Notes: generated from the sequence alone by a model not told the origin. Shown: positions 8,659 to 18,079, counted from the first letter of the stretch. The stretch is 64,000 nucleotides of DNA from JBKEAJ01 sp047975005 (GCA_047975005.1 JBKECW010000034.1:3194-67193); one strand, 5' to 3'. Made by a program: numbers and translations.

Positions 8659-9720
8659 TTATTTCCAAATTTTACGTTCGTCCAGAGCTCTACGCCATTT
8701 GACAGCATTGCGAGAATGCTCGGCGGAGGTTTTTGCAAAGTTGTGATAGCCCGACATGTCTTCCTTTGCACACATAAATAAGTAGTTGTGTTTCTCGTAA
8801 TTTAGGACTGCATCGATAAATTGTATTTCCGAGAAGCAGATAGGACCGGGCGGCAATCCTTGTTGTTTATAGGTATTGTATGGAGAGTCTTTTTCCAGGT
8901 GTTCGTACAGCACTCGTCTAATTGTCGGGTCGCCAACAGCATATTTAACGGTCGGGTCAGACTCCAGCTTCATATTTTTTTTCAGTCGGTTGATATACAG
9001 ACCTGCTACGGTAGGGGCTTCGTCAATCTTTGCTGTTTCTGACTGTACAATAGAAGCTAATATTTCGACCTCTATTGGACTCAATCCGCAATCTTTTGCT
9101 TTGTTGAGACGTCCCTCGTTCCAGAATTTTTCATATTCTTTGTGCATTCTATCTGCAAAGCCTAGTGCATCGGTGGTCCAATACATTTCGTATGTATTTG
9201 GAATAAACATAGTTGGAAAATTGTCTTTTGTGAATCCATATTTATTCATCAAGACATCGTCTGAAAATATCTGTAACAACGACAGCGAATCAGCTTGTAT
9301 GTACTTAGACACCTTTCCTGCCAAGTCTTCTGCGGTTCTACAATTATTGAAAGTTGCACAAATAGGCGTTTGATTTCCGGCTCTGAGCATGTTCATCAGC
9401 TGGTTAGCATTCATTCCTTTTGTTAGTCCATAATTTCCTGGATAAATATTGTTTCCATATTTTTTCTTCTTTGCAACCCATTTGACAGCACTAATTTTCG
9501 CTATTGCTCCACTCTGGTCCAAAATTCTAAAAACGTCATCTTTTTCAGAGTTTTCAGGAATAAATATTGTTGAGTCTTCTGTAACTACAGGTGAAAATAT
9601 ATCACTATATAATTTAAATGCTATTGCTCCGGTAATAACCAAGGCTATAGCAAAAAACAATATTATAAATTTAGCTGCTTTGGGGAACATCATTGCCCCT
9701 CTTTTTCTGGATATTGACAT
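8659..9720 (-). CDS. mltG: Endolytic murein transglycosylase MltG (YceG-like)
   Basis: 353 residues from ATG 9720 ('MSISRKRGAMMFPK'); an upstream in-frame TTG at 9747 is less likely. One N-terminal transmembrane segment ('FIILFFAIALVITGAIAF') anchors it with the catalytic part in the periplasm. The YceG domain is recognised from 'LASIVQSETAK' with the catalytic Glu, 'EAPTVAGLYINRL', 'LESDPTVKYAVGD' and 'LPPGPICFSE'. MltG cuts nascent peptidoglycan strands inside the chain and sets their length. Single gene, divergent from the YgjP-like gene. Confidence 0.95.
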   Translation of the reverse strand: MSISRKRGAMMFPKAAKFIILFFAIALVITGAIAFKLYSDIFSPVVTEDSTIFIPENSEKDDVFRILDQSGAIAKISAVKWVAKKKKYGNNIYPGNYGLTKGMNANQLMNMLRAGNQTPICATFNNCRTAEDLAGKVSKYIQADSLSLLQIFSDDVLMNKYGFTKDNFPTMFIPNTYEMYWTTDALGFADRMHKEYEKFWNEGRLNKAKDCGLSPIEVEILASIVQSETAKIDEAPTVAGLYINRLKKNMKLESDPTVKYAVGDPTIRRVLYEHLEKDSPYNTYKQQGLPPGPICFSEIQFIDAVLNYEKHNYLFMCAKEDMSGYHNFAKTSAEHSRNAVKWRRALDERKIWK

Positions 9721-9734
9721 AATCAGTATTTTTG

Positions 9735-9742
9735 CAAATATA
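9735..9742 (-). promoter_or_regulatory. -7 box upstream of mltG
   Basis: TATATTTG on the - strand, an exact TAnnTTTG match 14 bases before the ATG at 9720. A clear -33 box is not visible. The predicted transcript would have a very short leader. Confidence 0.5.
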
Positions 9743-9762
9743 CACAAAAATGAATATCATGT

Positions 9763-10476
9763 ATGAATGACGATGGTTATTTGAATATCGGGGAACACCG
9801 GATTAAGGTCATCAGAAGCAAGAGGCACAGCATGAGTCTGCGCATTGATAATAACAAGAACATCTCTATACTATGCCCACTATCGACCTCTGCGAGATAT
9901 ATTTCTTCCTTTGTAGAAGCAAAACAATCATGGATTGACAAGGCTATGAGGAAGATTGATAATAAAATAGATCTAATCAATATAGACAGTGAAGCAGGAT
10001 ATATTATGCTCAATGGCAGGAAGATACAATTGATCATCGAACATAATGACAAAATCGTCAAATACGAGTTTGACGGGAATACACTAACTCTTTTTTCTAA
10101 AACGATGAGTAATACTGTGCTGATAAGGCTAATATTTCTATTTCTGCGGCATCAGCTTGGCTCTTTACAAGAAACATTTACTAAGTATGAAAAACTAATA
10201 ACTCCACAACGTCCTGTCCACAAGGTATCATGGAGACCAATGAGATCGCGCTGGGGCAGTTATTCGTCCATGCATAATATAAGCCTAAACATAGCACTAG
10301 CAATGCTACCAAAAGAGCTCCAAGAGCTTGTAATAGTACATGAGTTATGCCACATCCAAGAACCAAATCATAGCCGTTATTTCTATAAGTACCTCGGCGA
10401 ATATTTACCAAATTATATAGAGCTCGACAAGGAGCTTAATAGGTATAAGCTAAATTCTATTTTTTGTGAGAATTAA
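9763..10476 (+). CDS. YgjP-like (DUF45/WLM) metallopeptidase
   Basis: 237 residues, ATG start. The family is marked by 'RSRWGSYS' followed by 'LVIVHELCHIQEPNHSRYFYKYLGEYLP', which contains the zinc motif HELCH and a downstream conserved His. N-terminal part has the typical 'RIKVIRSKRHSMSLRI' opening. No signal peptide, so it is cytosolic. Members are poorly characterised; they are often found near restriction genes, but not here. It is divergent from mltG. Confidence 0.88.
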   Translation: MNDDGYLNIGEHRIKVIRSKRHSMSLRIDNNKNISILCPLSTSARYISSFVEAKQSWIDKAMRKIDNKIDLINIDSEAGYIMLNGRKIQLIIEHNDKIVKYEFDGNTLTLFSKTMSNTVLIRLIFLFLRHQLGSLQETFTKYEKLITPQRPVHKVSWRPMRSRWGSYSSMHNISLNIALAMLPKELQELVIVHELCHIQEPNHSRYFYKYLGEYLPNYIELDKELNRYKLNSIFCEN

Positions 10477-10486
10477 CACCTCAAGG

Positions 10487-11560
10487 CTAGTCCTCGCTTA
10501 TATCAAAGTTCTTATGCGACGGTATTTTTCCATTCGTTGACAACAACATAGCAATACGCTGGGTATCTTTAAATTGTGCAAGTACAAGTATTAATATAAC
10601 AGTAATAGGTACACACAGGAACATTCCCATAATCCCCCAAAGAGAGCCAAACAGAGCCAGAGACAACATTACTACTAGAGGCGATATATTCAGACGATCG
10701 CCCGTAATTCTTGGTTCTATATAGTTTCCAACAACCATCTGCACAGCACCTACTCCGATAAGTACGATAAAGAATTTATTAAAAGACTCAAACTGAATAA
10801 GAGCCATTAACGAAGGAAAGAATGTTGCTATTATCGAGCCTATCGATGGAATATAATTAAACAAGAAGATTAGGAATGCCCAAAATACCGCAAAATCGAC
10901 CCCCATAATAAGGAGCAGAATATAGCTAGCAACAGCTGTCATCAAACTCACTGCAGTCTTGAGGGTTATATAAGTCTGTGTTACTGTGCTTATCTGTTCT
11001 ATTATGTCGCTTGCCTCTGCAAGTTCTTTCTTTTTGGGGAACATTGCTTTCATCTTTAATGGGAAGGCAAAGTATTCTATTACCAGAAACACTAGATATA
11101 TTAGAACAAGAACAACATTACTAGCAAATGCAGACATAGTATTTATAAGCCCTGTCATGTATTTAACTATCTGCTCACTCTTCGATATATTTTTAAACAC
11201 CTCGTTTTGTTCGAGACCAGGAATGCGCGAAACTTTCTCAGCTACAGCAAGTGTCATATTTCTAATATTCTCATTGTACCTCGGGAATTCATCAATCATA
11301 TTAGATATGCTTTGTGTCAGCATTGTTCCTAGTACTGTTCCTATAAGTAGCAGTACGATAAATGCTCCTGCTATTCGTATTCCTTCGGGAATTTGACGAC
11401 CTTTAATATTGATTTTTCCTATTTTGTTAGATACTCCTATCACAAGAAGCCAGATTACGAGTGCCATTATAAATGGGATAATTATATCTTTCCCGTAATA
11501 TGCCCCGACAAACAGCAGTGTCGTGATAACAAGCCAGTACAGTATTCTTTGAGCTCTCAT
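10487..11560 (-). CDS. AI-2E family transporter (PerM/TqsA-like permease)
   Basis: 357 residues, ATG start. Several transmembrane segments in the AI-2E permease arrangement: two or three near the N-terminus, a soluble helical stretch (~95-140), then a C-terminal bundle with 'FLFNYIPSIGSIIATFFPSLMALIQ' and 'QMVVGNYIEPRITGDRLNISPLVVMLSL', the most conserved part. Family members move autoinducer-2 or act as sodium/proton antiporters; which applies here cannot be decided. No neighbouring lux-type genes are seen. Confidence 0.92.
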   Translation of the reverse strand: MRAQRILYWLVITTLLFVGAYYGKDIIIPFIMALVIWLLVIGVSNKIGKINIKGRQIPEGIRIAGAFIVLLLIGTVLGTMLTQSISNMIDEFPRYNENIRNMTLAVAEKVSRIPGLEQNEVFKNISKSEQIVKYMTGLINTMSAFASNVVLVLIYLVFLVIEYFAFPLKMKAMFPKKKELAEASDIIEQISTVTQTYITLKTAVSLMTAVASYILLLIMGVDFAVFWAFLIFLFNYIPSIGSIIATFFPSLMALIQFESFNKFFIVLIGVGAVQMVVGNYIEPRITGDRLNISPLVVMLSLALFGSLWGIMGMFLCVPITVILILVLAQFKDTQRIAMLLSTNGKIPSHKNFDISED

Positions 11561-11683
11561 CTTTTATTATTTAGTAGATTCGGATTTGTACAATTTAAAC
11601 GATGACATATCAGTTATTTTATTCCAGTCTCTTAAAAAATTGCGTGCAATATACGAAAACTTTCGGTTGAACAAGTATCATCT

Positions 11684-12214
11684 TTAATCCGAAGTAGCCT
11701 GTAAGCCAAAAGATACAGGAATAAGAAATTTACTCCTAACACTTTTTTTCATTCCGTCATCAAAAATATATGCAGGCTCCCACTTTGGCATCGATTCGAT
11801 CAATCTTACAGCCTCTGCATCTAAGAGCTTGTTTATTCCACGCATCACCTCGACATTGGTGATATAGCCGTCTGCTTCAACTGTAAATCTAACAATTACT
11901 TTCCCTGATACGCACACATCACCGCCTAGAGGATATTTTAGATTATCCATAATATATTTCTTCAGAGCTCTTTCTCCTCCCGGAAATGATGCCTGTATCT
12001 CAATAGGATCAATTATCTCTAAGGGCGGTATAGTATCGACAAACTGAACAGGCTCGCCACACTCAGACACCTCTATTTTCAACGAATCTGAATATGCGTT
12101 TTGCATGTCGACCAATTCCACTTGTTTTGAAGAGTTGCAAGACGAGAGAGAGACCACAACAATAATCAACTGAGTAACAGCAAGTAATCGAGAGACTGAT
12201 TGTTTCAGTCTCAT
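11684..12214 (-). CDS. TonB C-terminal-domain lipoprotein
   Basis: 176 residues with a signal peptide and lipobox (SLSSC). The C-terminal ~90 residues are a TonB domain: 'ALKKYIMDNLKYP', 'GKVIVRFTVEADGYITNVEVMRG', 'LDAEAVRLIESMPKWEPA'. It lacks the N-terminal membrane anchor and Pro-rich linker of a true energy-transducing TonB, so it is probably an envelope protein using the domain for peptidoglycan or protein contact. Its ATG overlaps the stop of the SIMPL gene (ATGA, 12211-12214), so the pair is translationally coupled. Confidence 0.88.
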   Translation of the reverse strand: MRLKQSVSRLLAVTQLIIVVVSLSSCNSSKQVELVDMQNAYSDSLKIEVSECGEPVQFVDTIPPLEIIDPIEIQASFPGGERALKKYIMDNLKYPLGGDVCVSGKVIVRFTVEADGYITNVEVMRGINKLLDAEAVRLIESMPKWEPAYIFDDGMKKSVRSKFLIPVSFGLQATSD

Positions 12215-12921
12215 ATAGCAAAAATTACATGCATATTAGCAGATACTTTCATTTGCTTAAAGTTTATATCCTGTAAATTACTCATACTCATATCCCCCTG
12301 CATTTTATATTGTACATTCATAGCGCCGGAATACATCGGAGCATAAGAATTAGCATCCATAACATTAATCTTTAGTATAGGTCCCAACTCCCCACCCACT
12401 ACCTGAAGTATTTCCGAACAGTCTGACTTAGCCTTTGCCAATGCACGTTTTTTTAGTTCTAGTTCAATCTCGTCAATGTTACTTACTTCTGTTTTCACTA
12501 TATTAAATGCGGAAACTTTAAGCTCCTCGCATACCACCATTGCTCGAAATGCTTTTGTAGGAGAATCGAGTTCTAGAAGGTAAGACTTACGTTTAACTAC
12601 ATCACGCCCTTTAAAAAAACCAGACTCAATGCCACTAGACATGTTATCGACTCTTAAATTTTTGTCAGTATCAATTTTCAAACTTCTGAGTGCCAAAATA
12701 AGATTATTTTCCTGTTTTTCGACAGACTCGCTGCCTTTCATATCTTGCTCGCTGAGGGTTATAGAAATAGTAATTTTATCAATATTCACCATCGTGTCGA
12801 TATTTACCGACATTTCCATATACTGTCTGTTTAAAAAGTTCATTTCTTGTGCAGTTAGCATATTTGCAAACCCCCAAAAATTAATTATCATAGTTACTAC
12901 ACATACCGCAATTTTAGTCAT
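12211..12921 (-). CDS. SIMPL (DUF541) domain periplasmic protein
   Basis: 236 residues with a signal peptide ('MTKIAVCVVTMIINFWGFANMLTAQ'). The SIMPL/DUF541 pattern is recognisable from 'VNIDKITISITLSEQD', 'ALRSLKIDTDKNLRV' and 'KRALAKAKSDCSEILQVVGGELGPILKI'. Family members form periplasmic oligomers with uncertain, stress-related roles (for example YggE). It is the first gene of a two-gene unit with the TonB-domain lipoprotein. Confidence 0.87.
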   Translation of the reverse strand: MTKIAVCVVTMIINFWGFANMLTAQEMNFLNRQYMEMSVNIDTMVNIDKITISITLSEQDMKGSESVEKQENNLILALRSLKIDTDKNLRVDNMSSGIESGFFKGRDVVKRKSYLLELDSPTKAFRAMVVCEELKVSAFNIVKTEVSNIDEIELELKKRALAKAKSDCSEILQVVGGELGPILKINVMDANSYAPMYSGAMNVQYKMQGDMSMSNLQDINFKQMKVSANMHVIFAI

Positions 12922-13044
12922 GTCAAAATTATTTTGTTTAGCGATGCTAATATAGCAAAGAAACTTGGAAAGTCAAATTTTATTACTATTTTTGCGGAAA
13001 CTGAAGATTTGGGAATTTATTTCCAATAAAACACAACTTATCGT

Positions 13045-13419
13045 ATGAAAAAGAATTTTACATTAGAATTTGTGCTTAACACCTCTCCTGAGATACTTTA
13101 CAAGAGATTGCAGTCTGCCACCGGTTTATCTGAGTGGTTTGCCGACAATGTAGACGTGAGCGAAGATGTTTTTACATTTACATGGGATGGTATTGACCAA
13201 CTGGCAAAGCGCACAAAAGCAAAACAAAATCAATCAGTAAGATTTGAATGGGTAGACGAAGAAGAGCCCAACTTTTTTGAATTTATAATCAGCAAAGATG
13301 AAATTACAGGGGATGTCTCGCTAATAATTTCTGACAATGCTGACGAAGACGAAATAGAGGACTCTAAGGATTTATGGGGTCAACAAATCAATGATTTGAA
13401 AAACGTCATAGGCGGATAG
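13045..13419 (+). CDS. START-like (SRPBCC/AHSA1-type) domain protein
   Basis: 124 residues, acidic, ATG start. 'EFVLNTSPEILYKRLQSATGLSEWFADNV' is the opening helix-strand of the small START-like proteins typical of Bacteroidetes, and 'FTFTWDG', 'VRFEWVDEE', 'FEFIISKDEITGDVSLIISD' are its sheet strands. Function of this group is not established; the fold usually binds a hydrophobic ligand. Cytosolic. Confidence 0.88.
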   Translation: MKKNFTLEFVLNTSPEILYKRLQSATGLSEWFADNVDVSEDVFTFTWDGIDQLAKRTKAKQNQSVRFEWVDEEEPNFFEFIISKDEITGDVSLIISDNADEDEIEDSKDLWGQQINDLKNVIGG

Positions 13420-13427
13420 GACTTGTT

Positions 13428-13994
13428 TTAGTTCTTCTTGACATACTGCGTCAATATAACAATCTGCTGTCCATTTACTCGTCCTTCGATATGTTCGGCA
13501 TTGTCGTGTACCAAAGATATATTTCTTACTGCCGTACCACGCTTGGCGGTAAAGCCTGCACCTTTCACATTCAGGTCTTTTATTAGCACTATTGTGTCGC
13601 CGGCACTTAATGTTGCACCATTGCTATCTTTATGCACTACTCCTCCCTCTGCTTGCACACCTAGTTTTGCCCATTTCAGCGTATCTTCTTCAAGGTAGAG
13701 CATATCCCGAAGGTCGTTTGCCCATCCTTCGTTGCTTAGTTTATGTAACATACGCCATGCCACTACCTGCACGGCAGGAACGGCACTCCACGCCGAGTCG
13801 TTCAGACAACGCCAATGATTAACATCGGGGCTTTCTGCATTCATCTCAGTTAAGCATTTGGAGCACAAAAGCACACACTTGTCGCTATTATTCTCCTCTA
13901 CCGGAGGGATTGCGTATACATTTAATTCTTTGTCAGAGCTGCACAGCTCGCACTTGTTTTCACTTCTTATTTTTAATGTTGCTTCTATTGTCAT
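13428..13994 (-). CDS. PhnA-domain (YjdM-like) zinc-ribbon protein
   Basis: 188 residues. The N-terminus has a zinc ribbon: C-x2-C ('CELCSS') and C-x2-C ('LLCSKCLTE'). The C-terminal PhnA domain shows 'VVHKDSNGATLSAGDTIVLIKDLNVKGAGFTAKRGT' and 'EGRVNGQQIVILTQYVKK'. Despite its name this family is not part of phosphonate breakdown and its role is unclear. It ends a few bases from the convergent START-like gene. Confidence 0.9.
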   Translation of the reverse strand: MTIEATLKIRSENKCELCSSDKELNVYAIPPVEENNSDKCVLLCSKCLTEMNAESPDVNHWRCLNDSAWSAVPAVQVVAWRMLHKLSNEGWANDLRDMLYLEEDTLKWAKLGVQAEGGVVHKDSNGATLSAGDTIVLIKDLNVKGAGFTAKRGTAVRNISLVHDNAEHIEGRVNGQQIVILTQYVKKN

Positions 13995-14104
13995 TTATAT
14001 AGATATTTGGATTAATAATTTTTGGACTAACTCAAACCCTAAACAGCTAGATGTTTGTATTTATATCAGCTGCAGGCGGCGAGGCATATCTTATTTATTT
14101 ATCA

Positions 14105-15328
14105 TCAGGCAAGCGTTATCACAGTAATTTCTGGCGGCATTCCCGACCTTAGAGGAATACCAACGCACCCTAGTCCCACATTAACATATAGGTGTTTCTT
14201 ATCTGCGGAGTACAGCCCTTTCCAGTACCTGTAAATCAGTCTCGACAGGCTATAGGTTTTACCACCAAAATTGATACCCGATTGCATTCCATGAGTATGT
14301 CCCGACAGAGTAAGGTCGATATTCAAGCTACCATCTTTTATGTTGTATTCCCAAAAATCGGGATTATGAGACAAAAGTACCTTACTAATTTCATCAGGAA
14401 CATTTGCCATAGCATCTTCGATTTTCCCGTCTTGGTCAAATCCATGTCCCTTGCCCCAATTATCTATCCCCAGCAAGGCAAGTTTGTCTTGTCCTCTTTC
14501 AAAAACAACCGACTCGTTGCGTAGCAATTGGAATCCGCATTTGCCATATCCGTCCACGATACCTTGAAAGTTCTTGTCTTCCTCCTCTTTAGTTTCCCAG
14601 TTGGCATATTTACCATAGTCATGATTGCCAAGCACAGCATACACACCGCTCTTTGCTTTTATCCGGCTAAAAATATCGCTCCACTTTGCTGTAATTTCCG
14701 AAGCAAAGGTATTCACCATATCTCCAGTATGTGCTACGACATCAGCCTGTTCGTTATTAATAAGCTCAACAGCCTGTGCGACATCCTCGTAATTCTCGCC
14801 AAAAGTGCCAAGATGCACATCAGAAATTTGGATTATTTTAAAACCTTTAAATCGCTCAGGCAAGTTGGGGATAGGAATAGAGACTCTCCTTATCTTAAAA
14901 TTAAACCTCTCATGCAAGGCACCGGAAGCAATAAAGCTAAAATTGGCAAAAGCTGCCAAAATTCCTGCTTTTACAATAAACCTCCGTCGACCTCTATCCG
15001 TTTTTGCAGTAGTCTTTCGTATGAAAATCATGCTTATGACACCTATCAGTACATCCAGAATCCAAAACACAAGGAACACCAGCTTTGGAATATAAAAGAG
15101 CATAAAAAGATATAGTAACCACCCGACATTAAGCAGGTCGCGTCCGTTCTGCACTTCTCCAAAGTTGCGATAAGCAAACACTAAAGCCCCTACCGTCAGC
15201 AGTACAGAAACGAAGTGCAGAGAAAGGAGAATTTTCTTGGTCAGATTTTTGAGCTTTCTAAGCTCGACGAAAATAACAATATCAGCAGCTAAAAGCGACA
15301 GAAATATTATCAGAAGGTATATTTGCAT
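14105..15328 (-). CDS. Membrane-anchored calcineurin-like metallophosphoesterase (YkuE/YaeI type)
   Basis: 407 residues from ATG 15328 (a TTG two codons upstream is unlikely). Four to five N-terminal transmembrane helices fill residues ~1-140, including a Tat-like 'RRRFIVKAG' stretch. The phosphoesterase domain has the full metal-site series: 'ISDVHLG', 'GDMVN', 'LGNHDYG', 'LLSHNPD' and 'LSGHTHGMQ'. Relatives hydrolyse lipid phosphates such as UDP-diacylglucosamine or act on wall lipids; the exact substrate is unknown. Confidence 0.92.
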   Translation of the reverse strand: MQIYLLIIFLSLLAADIVIFVELRKLKNLTKKILLSLHFVSVLLTVGALVFAYRNFGEVQNGRDLLNVGWLLYLFMLFYIPKLVFLVFWILDVLIGVISMIFIRKTTAKTDRGRRRFIVKAGILAAFANFSFIASGALHERFNFKIRRVSIPIPNLPERFKGFKIIQISDVHLGTFGENYEDVAQAVELINNEQADVVAHTGDMVNTFASEITAKWSDIFSRIKAKSGVYAVLGNHDYGKYANWETKEEEDKNFQGIVDGYGKCGFQLLRNESVVFERGQDKLALLGIDNWGKGHGFDQDGKIEDAMANVPDEISKVLLSHNPDFWEYNIKDGSLNIDLTLSGHTHGMQSGINFGGKTYSLSRLIYRYWKGLYSADKKHLYVNVGLGCVGIPLRSGMPPEITVITLA

Positions 15329-15433
15329 TATCAAAAGTATTTTAATGACTGAATATCACACTCAGACCCGGATCTTATTTAGAACGCAAAGATAGGCATT
15401 TTGTTTTATGCCATATTTCTCAAATTATCTATT

Positions 15434-15441
15434 TAACTTTG
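15434..15441 (+). promoter_or_regulatory. -7 box immediately before rsmG
   Basis: TAACTTTG, an exact TAnnTTTG, ends 5 bases before the ATG. Transcription would start at or next to the start codon, so the message may be leaderless. No good -33 box at the usual spacing. Confidence 0.55.
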
Positions 15442-15445
15442 CAAG

Positions 15446-16066
15446 ATGAACATTATTCTGAAATATTTTTCTGATTTTGATGACAGACAGTGCGACAGGT
15501 TCGCCAGGTTACAAGGTCTCTATGCAGAATGGAACGAGAAAATCAATGTTATATCCCGCAAGGATATTGACCTGCTCTACGAAAGGCACGTCCTTCATTC
15601 CTTATCGATAGCGAAGTTTACAAAATTTGCGTCAGGTTCTTCGATACTTGACATTGGCACGGGCGGTGGTTTTCCCGGCATTCCTTTGGCAATCATGTTT
15701 CCAGATGTAAAGTTCACATTAGTAGACTCCATCGCTAAGAAGATAAAAGTTGTAAACGGCGTTGCCGAAGCTTTGGATTTGGATAATGTTGAAGCATTTC
15801 AGGGAAGAGTCGAAAATATCAAAGACAAGTTCGACTTTGTTGTATGTCGTGCTGTAACAGCAATGCCTGCTATTGTAGGATGGATGAACGGAAAGATAAA
15901 ATCTGACAATAACAACACTCTGCCAAATGGCATTATATGTCTCAAAGGAGGAGATTTAGGCGGCGAGTTGTCAAAATATCAGCACAAAACCGAAGTTGTC
16001 GATTTGTCTACATATTTTGAGGAAGATTTTTTTGACACCAAAAAGATAGTTTACTTCCGCTACTGA
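15446..16066 (+). CDS. rsmG: 16S rRNA (guanine-527 N7)-methyltransferase RsmG
   Basis: 206 residues, ATG start. The SAM-binding loop is 'LDIGTGGGFPGIPLAI', preceded by the family's 'RHVLHSLSIAKF' helix and followed by 'FTLVDSIAKKI' and 'FDFVVCRAVTAMP'. Length matches Bacteroidetes RsmG. It methylates G527 in the 530 loop of 16S rRNA; loss gives low-level streptomycin resistance in many bacteria. Its last bases overlap the stop end of convergent tag (16060-16066). Confidence 0.97.
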   Translation: MNIILKYFSDFDDRQCDRFARLQGLYAEWNEKINVISRKDIDLLYERHVLHSLSIAKFTKFASGSSILDIGTGGGFPGIPLAIMFPDVKFTLVDSIAKKIKVVNGVAEALDLDNVEAFQGRVENIKDKFDFVVCRAVTAMPAIVGWMNGKIKSDNNNTLPNGIICLKGGDLGGELSKYQHKTEVVDLSTYFEEDFFDTKKIVYFRY

Positions 16067-16626
16067 TTTTTTGGGTGCCTGAAACAGTCGGTTATATGGT
16101 CGTTCACCATACCTATTGCTTGCATTTTGGCGTATATTATGGTGCTACCCACGAACTTAAAACCTCTTTTTTTCATATCCTTACTTATCTTGTCTGACAG
16201 AGGAGTTGTTGTAGGCACATCTGCCACGCTCTTCCACTTATTCACAATCGGCTTGTTGTCTACAAAGCCCCATATATAGCTACTAAAAGAGCCAAACTCC
16301 TTTTGCACCTCCATATATGCAAGTGAGTTTTTGATTGTTCCCGTAATTTTCAGTCTATTACGAATAATTCCGGCATCTTGCATCAGCTCCTCGACCTTTG
16401 CATCTGTATATTTTGCGATTTTCTTATAATCGAAGTTGTCGAAAGCCTTTCTGAAATTCTCTCTCTTTCTCAGTATGGTAATCCAACTCAATCCTGCTTG
16501 AAAGCCCTCTAATACGAGGAATTCAAACAGCTTATCGTCATCACGCAGAGGAACTCCCCACTCTTGGTCGTGATATTTTTCGTATAGAGCATCGCCCTCA
16601 CACCATTTACAACGTTTCTTTATCAT
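16060..16626 (-). CDS. tag: DNA-3-methyladenine glycosylase I
   Basis: 188 residues, ATG start. The Tag family is clear from 'YHDQEWGVPLRDDDKLFEFL', 'EGFQAGLSWITILRKRENF', 'DAGIIRNRLKI' and 'GSTIIYAKMQAIGMVNDH'. The zinc-site residues are visible at both ends: N-terminal Cys plus His of 'YHDQEW', and C-terminal His/Cys in 'NDHITDCFRH'. It removes 3-methyladenine from alkylated DNA as the first step of base excision repair. Confidence 0.97.
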   Translation of the reverse strand: MIKKRCKWCEGDALYEKYHDQEWGVPLRDDDKLFEFLVLEGFQAGLSWITILRKRENFRKAFDNFDYKKIAKYTDAKVEELMQDAGIIRNRLKITGTIKNSLAYMEVQKEFGSFSSYIWGFVDNKPIVNKWKSVADVPTTTPLSDKISKDMKKRGFKFVGSTIIYAKMQAIGMVNDHITDCFRHPKNQ

Positions 16627-16647
16627 TTGATTATATTTTAGATTCGA

Positions 16648-17928
16648 CTAAAATAAGTATCCAATAATTACATAAACTCCCGTATCGCCCAAATCGCCAT
16701 TCAGCAAATGAGCATAATCGACACCCACTACAAAATTCTCATTATGTATAGCTTTTATTCCCAGACCGACGGAGCTATTCAGCTTAGGCAGCTGATAGTC
16801 AAAATATTTTGCTCTATCGGCAGCCGAAACGTCACTAAGGTTCATATCTGTTTCCTTTGCTATAATAAACATATCGTAGAACGCATTGAGTCCGAAGTTT
16901 ATATTCTGCTTCAATATTTGTGTTTTTATTGGCACCCACCTCAGTTCAAAATTCGAAAAGGCATAAGCATCAGCAATTGCACGGTTTCTCAGCACTCCAC
17001 GCGAGGTACTCTTCCCTCCAAATGCAAAGACAGGAGAACTAAGCTGATTGTCATAAATAAAATTCTTGGCATAAACAGGAGTGTTCTCACTTTTGTAATC
17101 CAATCCCACCCTATAAGCAAAAGTTAACTTTCGGTCAATTAATTTTATATACTGTCGATGTACTAATGATAGGGAATAAAAGGTATTACCGCTCCCTGCA
17201 AATCCGGGCGACACAAGAAACATCACCCCCGAAAAAATTCCGCTTTGTGGATTTTCGAGCTGAGTTCGAGTATCATAATTAAAGCCTAGTTTCAGGGTTG
17301 TAAAGTGTCCTCCGTAGGCTTCATTTTTATCTATCAATCCCCAATCTTGGTACTTCTCGTATAGGTTTGTGATACTTTCGTAGTCATTATTTTTCAGCTT
17401 TGGACGAGCTATTTCCACATTTGTAAACTCAAGTCCGGCAAGTATTTTCAGAGTTTTCTCGTCATTAAGGCTATACAGTCCGGTGGCATATCCCAGAATT
17501 TTATCATTTTTATAAGAGTAGAATGCCTTTACACTATCCTTGTTGTCAACATTCTTTCGGTCTGCATCATAGCCGTTTAGTCCGATAAAATTCATTCTAT
17601 CTTCGGGCTGATATCTAAAGCCTGCATGGATTTCAAATCTATCGAGAGCAAAGTTTTTATAATCAGCGATATATAAAGCACTGCCATTTGTAAACCACGA
17701 AGCCTCAAGGTAGAGCAAGCTCTCAAGATTTGGGTATCTCGATGGCTTCCCGAAGTTATTTATCTGAGTAATAAGTCCGTATTGAAAGCCAAAATCCGAA
17801 TCGTAGGATATTACGGGCAAGACACTAAGGCTATAACCTTCTTTTATTTTGGAAGAGTCGGCGGCTTGGGCATTTATTTTAATTATTGCAATGCCACAGA
17901 ACAAGAGCAAAGTAATTATTTTCTTCAT
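16648..17928 (-). CDS. Omp85/BamA-like outer-membrane beta-barrel protein, paralog 1
   Basis: 426 residues with a signal peptide ('IITLLLFCGIAIIKINAQ') and no POTRA domains. The C-terminal half has Omp85 barrel features: 'DTRTQLENPQSGIFSGV', 'SLSLVHRQYIKLIDRKLTFAYR', 'FAFGGKSTSRGVLRNR' (the VRGF-like L6 region) and terminal 'VYVIIGYLF' with the final aromatic. It is a close paralog of the next gene upstream. Probably a surface antigen or a transport barrel; function unknown. Confidence 0.85.
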   Translation of the reverse strand: MKKIITLLLFCGIAIIKINAQAADSSKIKEGYSLSVLPVISYDSDFGFQYGLITQINNFGKPSRYPNLESLLYLEASWFTNGSALYIADYKNFALDRFEIHAGFRYQPEDRMNFIGLNGYDADRKNVDNKDSVKAFYSYKNDKILGYATGLYSLNDEKTLKILAGLEFTNVEIARPKLKNNDYESITNLYEKYQDWGLIDKNEAYGGHFTTLKLGFNYDTRTQLENPQSGIFSGVMFLVSPGFAGSGNTFYSLSLVHRQYIKLIDRKLTFAYRVGLDYKSENTPVYAKNFIYDNQLSSPVFAFGGKSTSRGVLRNRAIADAYAFSNFELRWVPIKTQILKQNINFGLNAFYDMFIIAKETDMNLSDVSAADRAKYFDYQLPKLNSSVGLGIKAIHNENFVVGVDYAHLLNGDLGDTGVYVIIGYLF

Positions 17929-18079
17929 AGTTTTATTTTAATTATTATCCATCAGGCACTTGCTACCCTGTCGTTAATTTTATCTTTTATTAAATCTATT
18001 CATTTTATTACGCATACAAGCTCGTTGTTACCGCAAGACAACACAACCTTATATAAAAATCGCCTCTGAGCAATCAACA

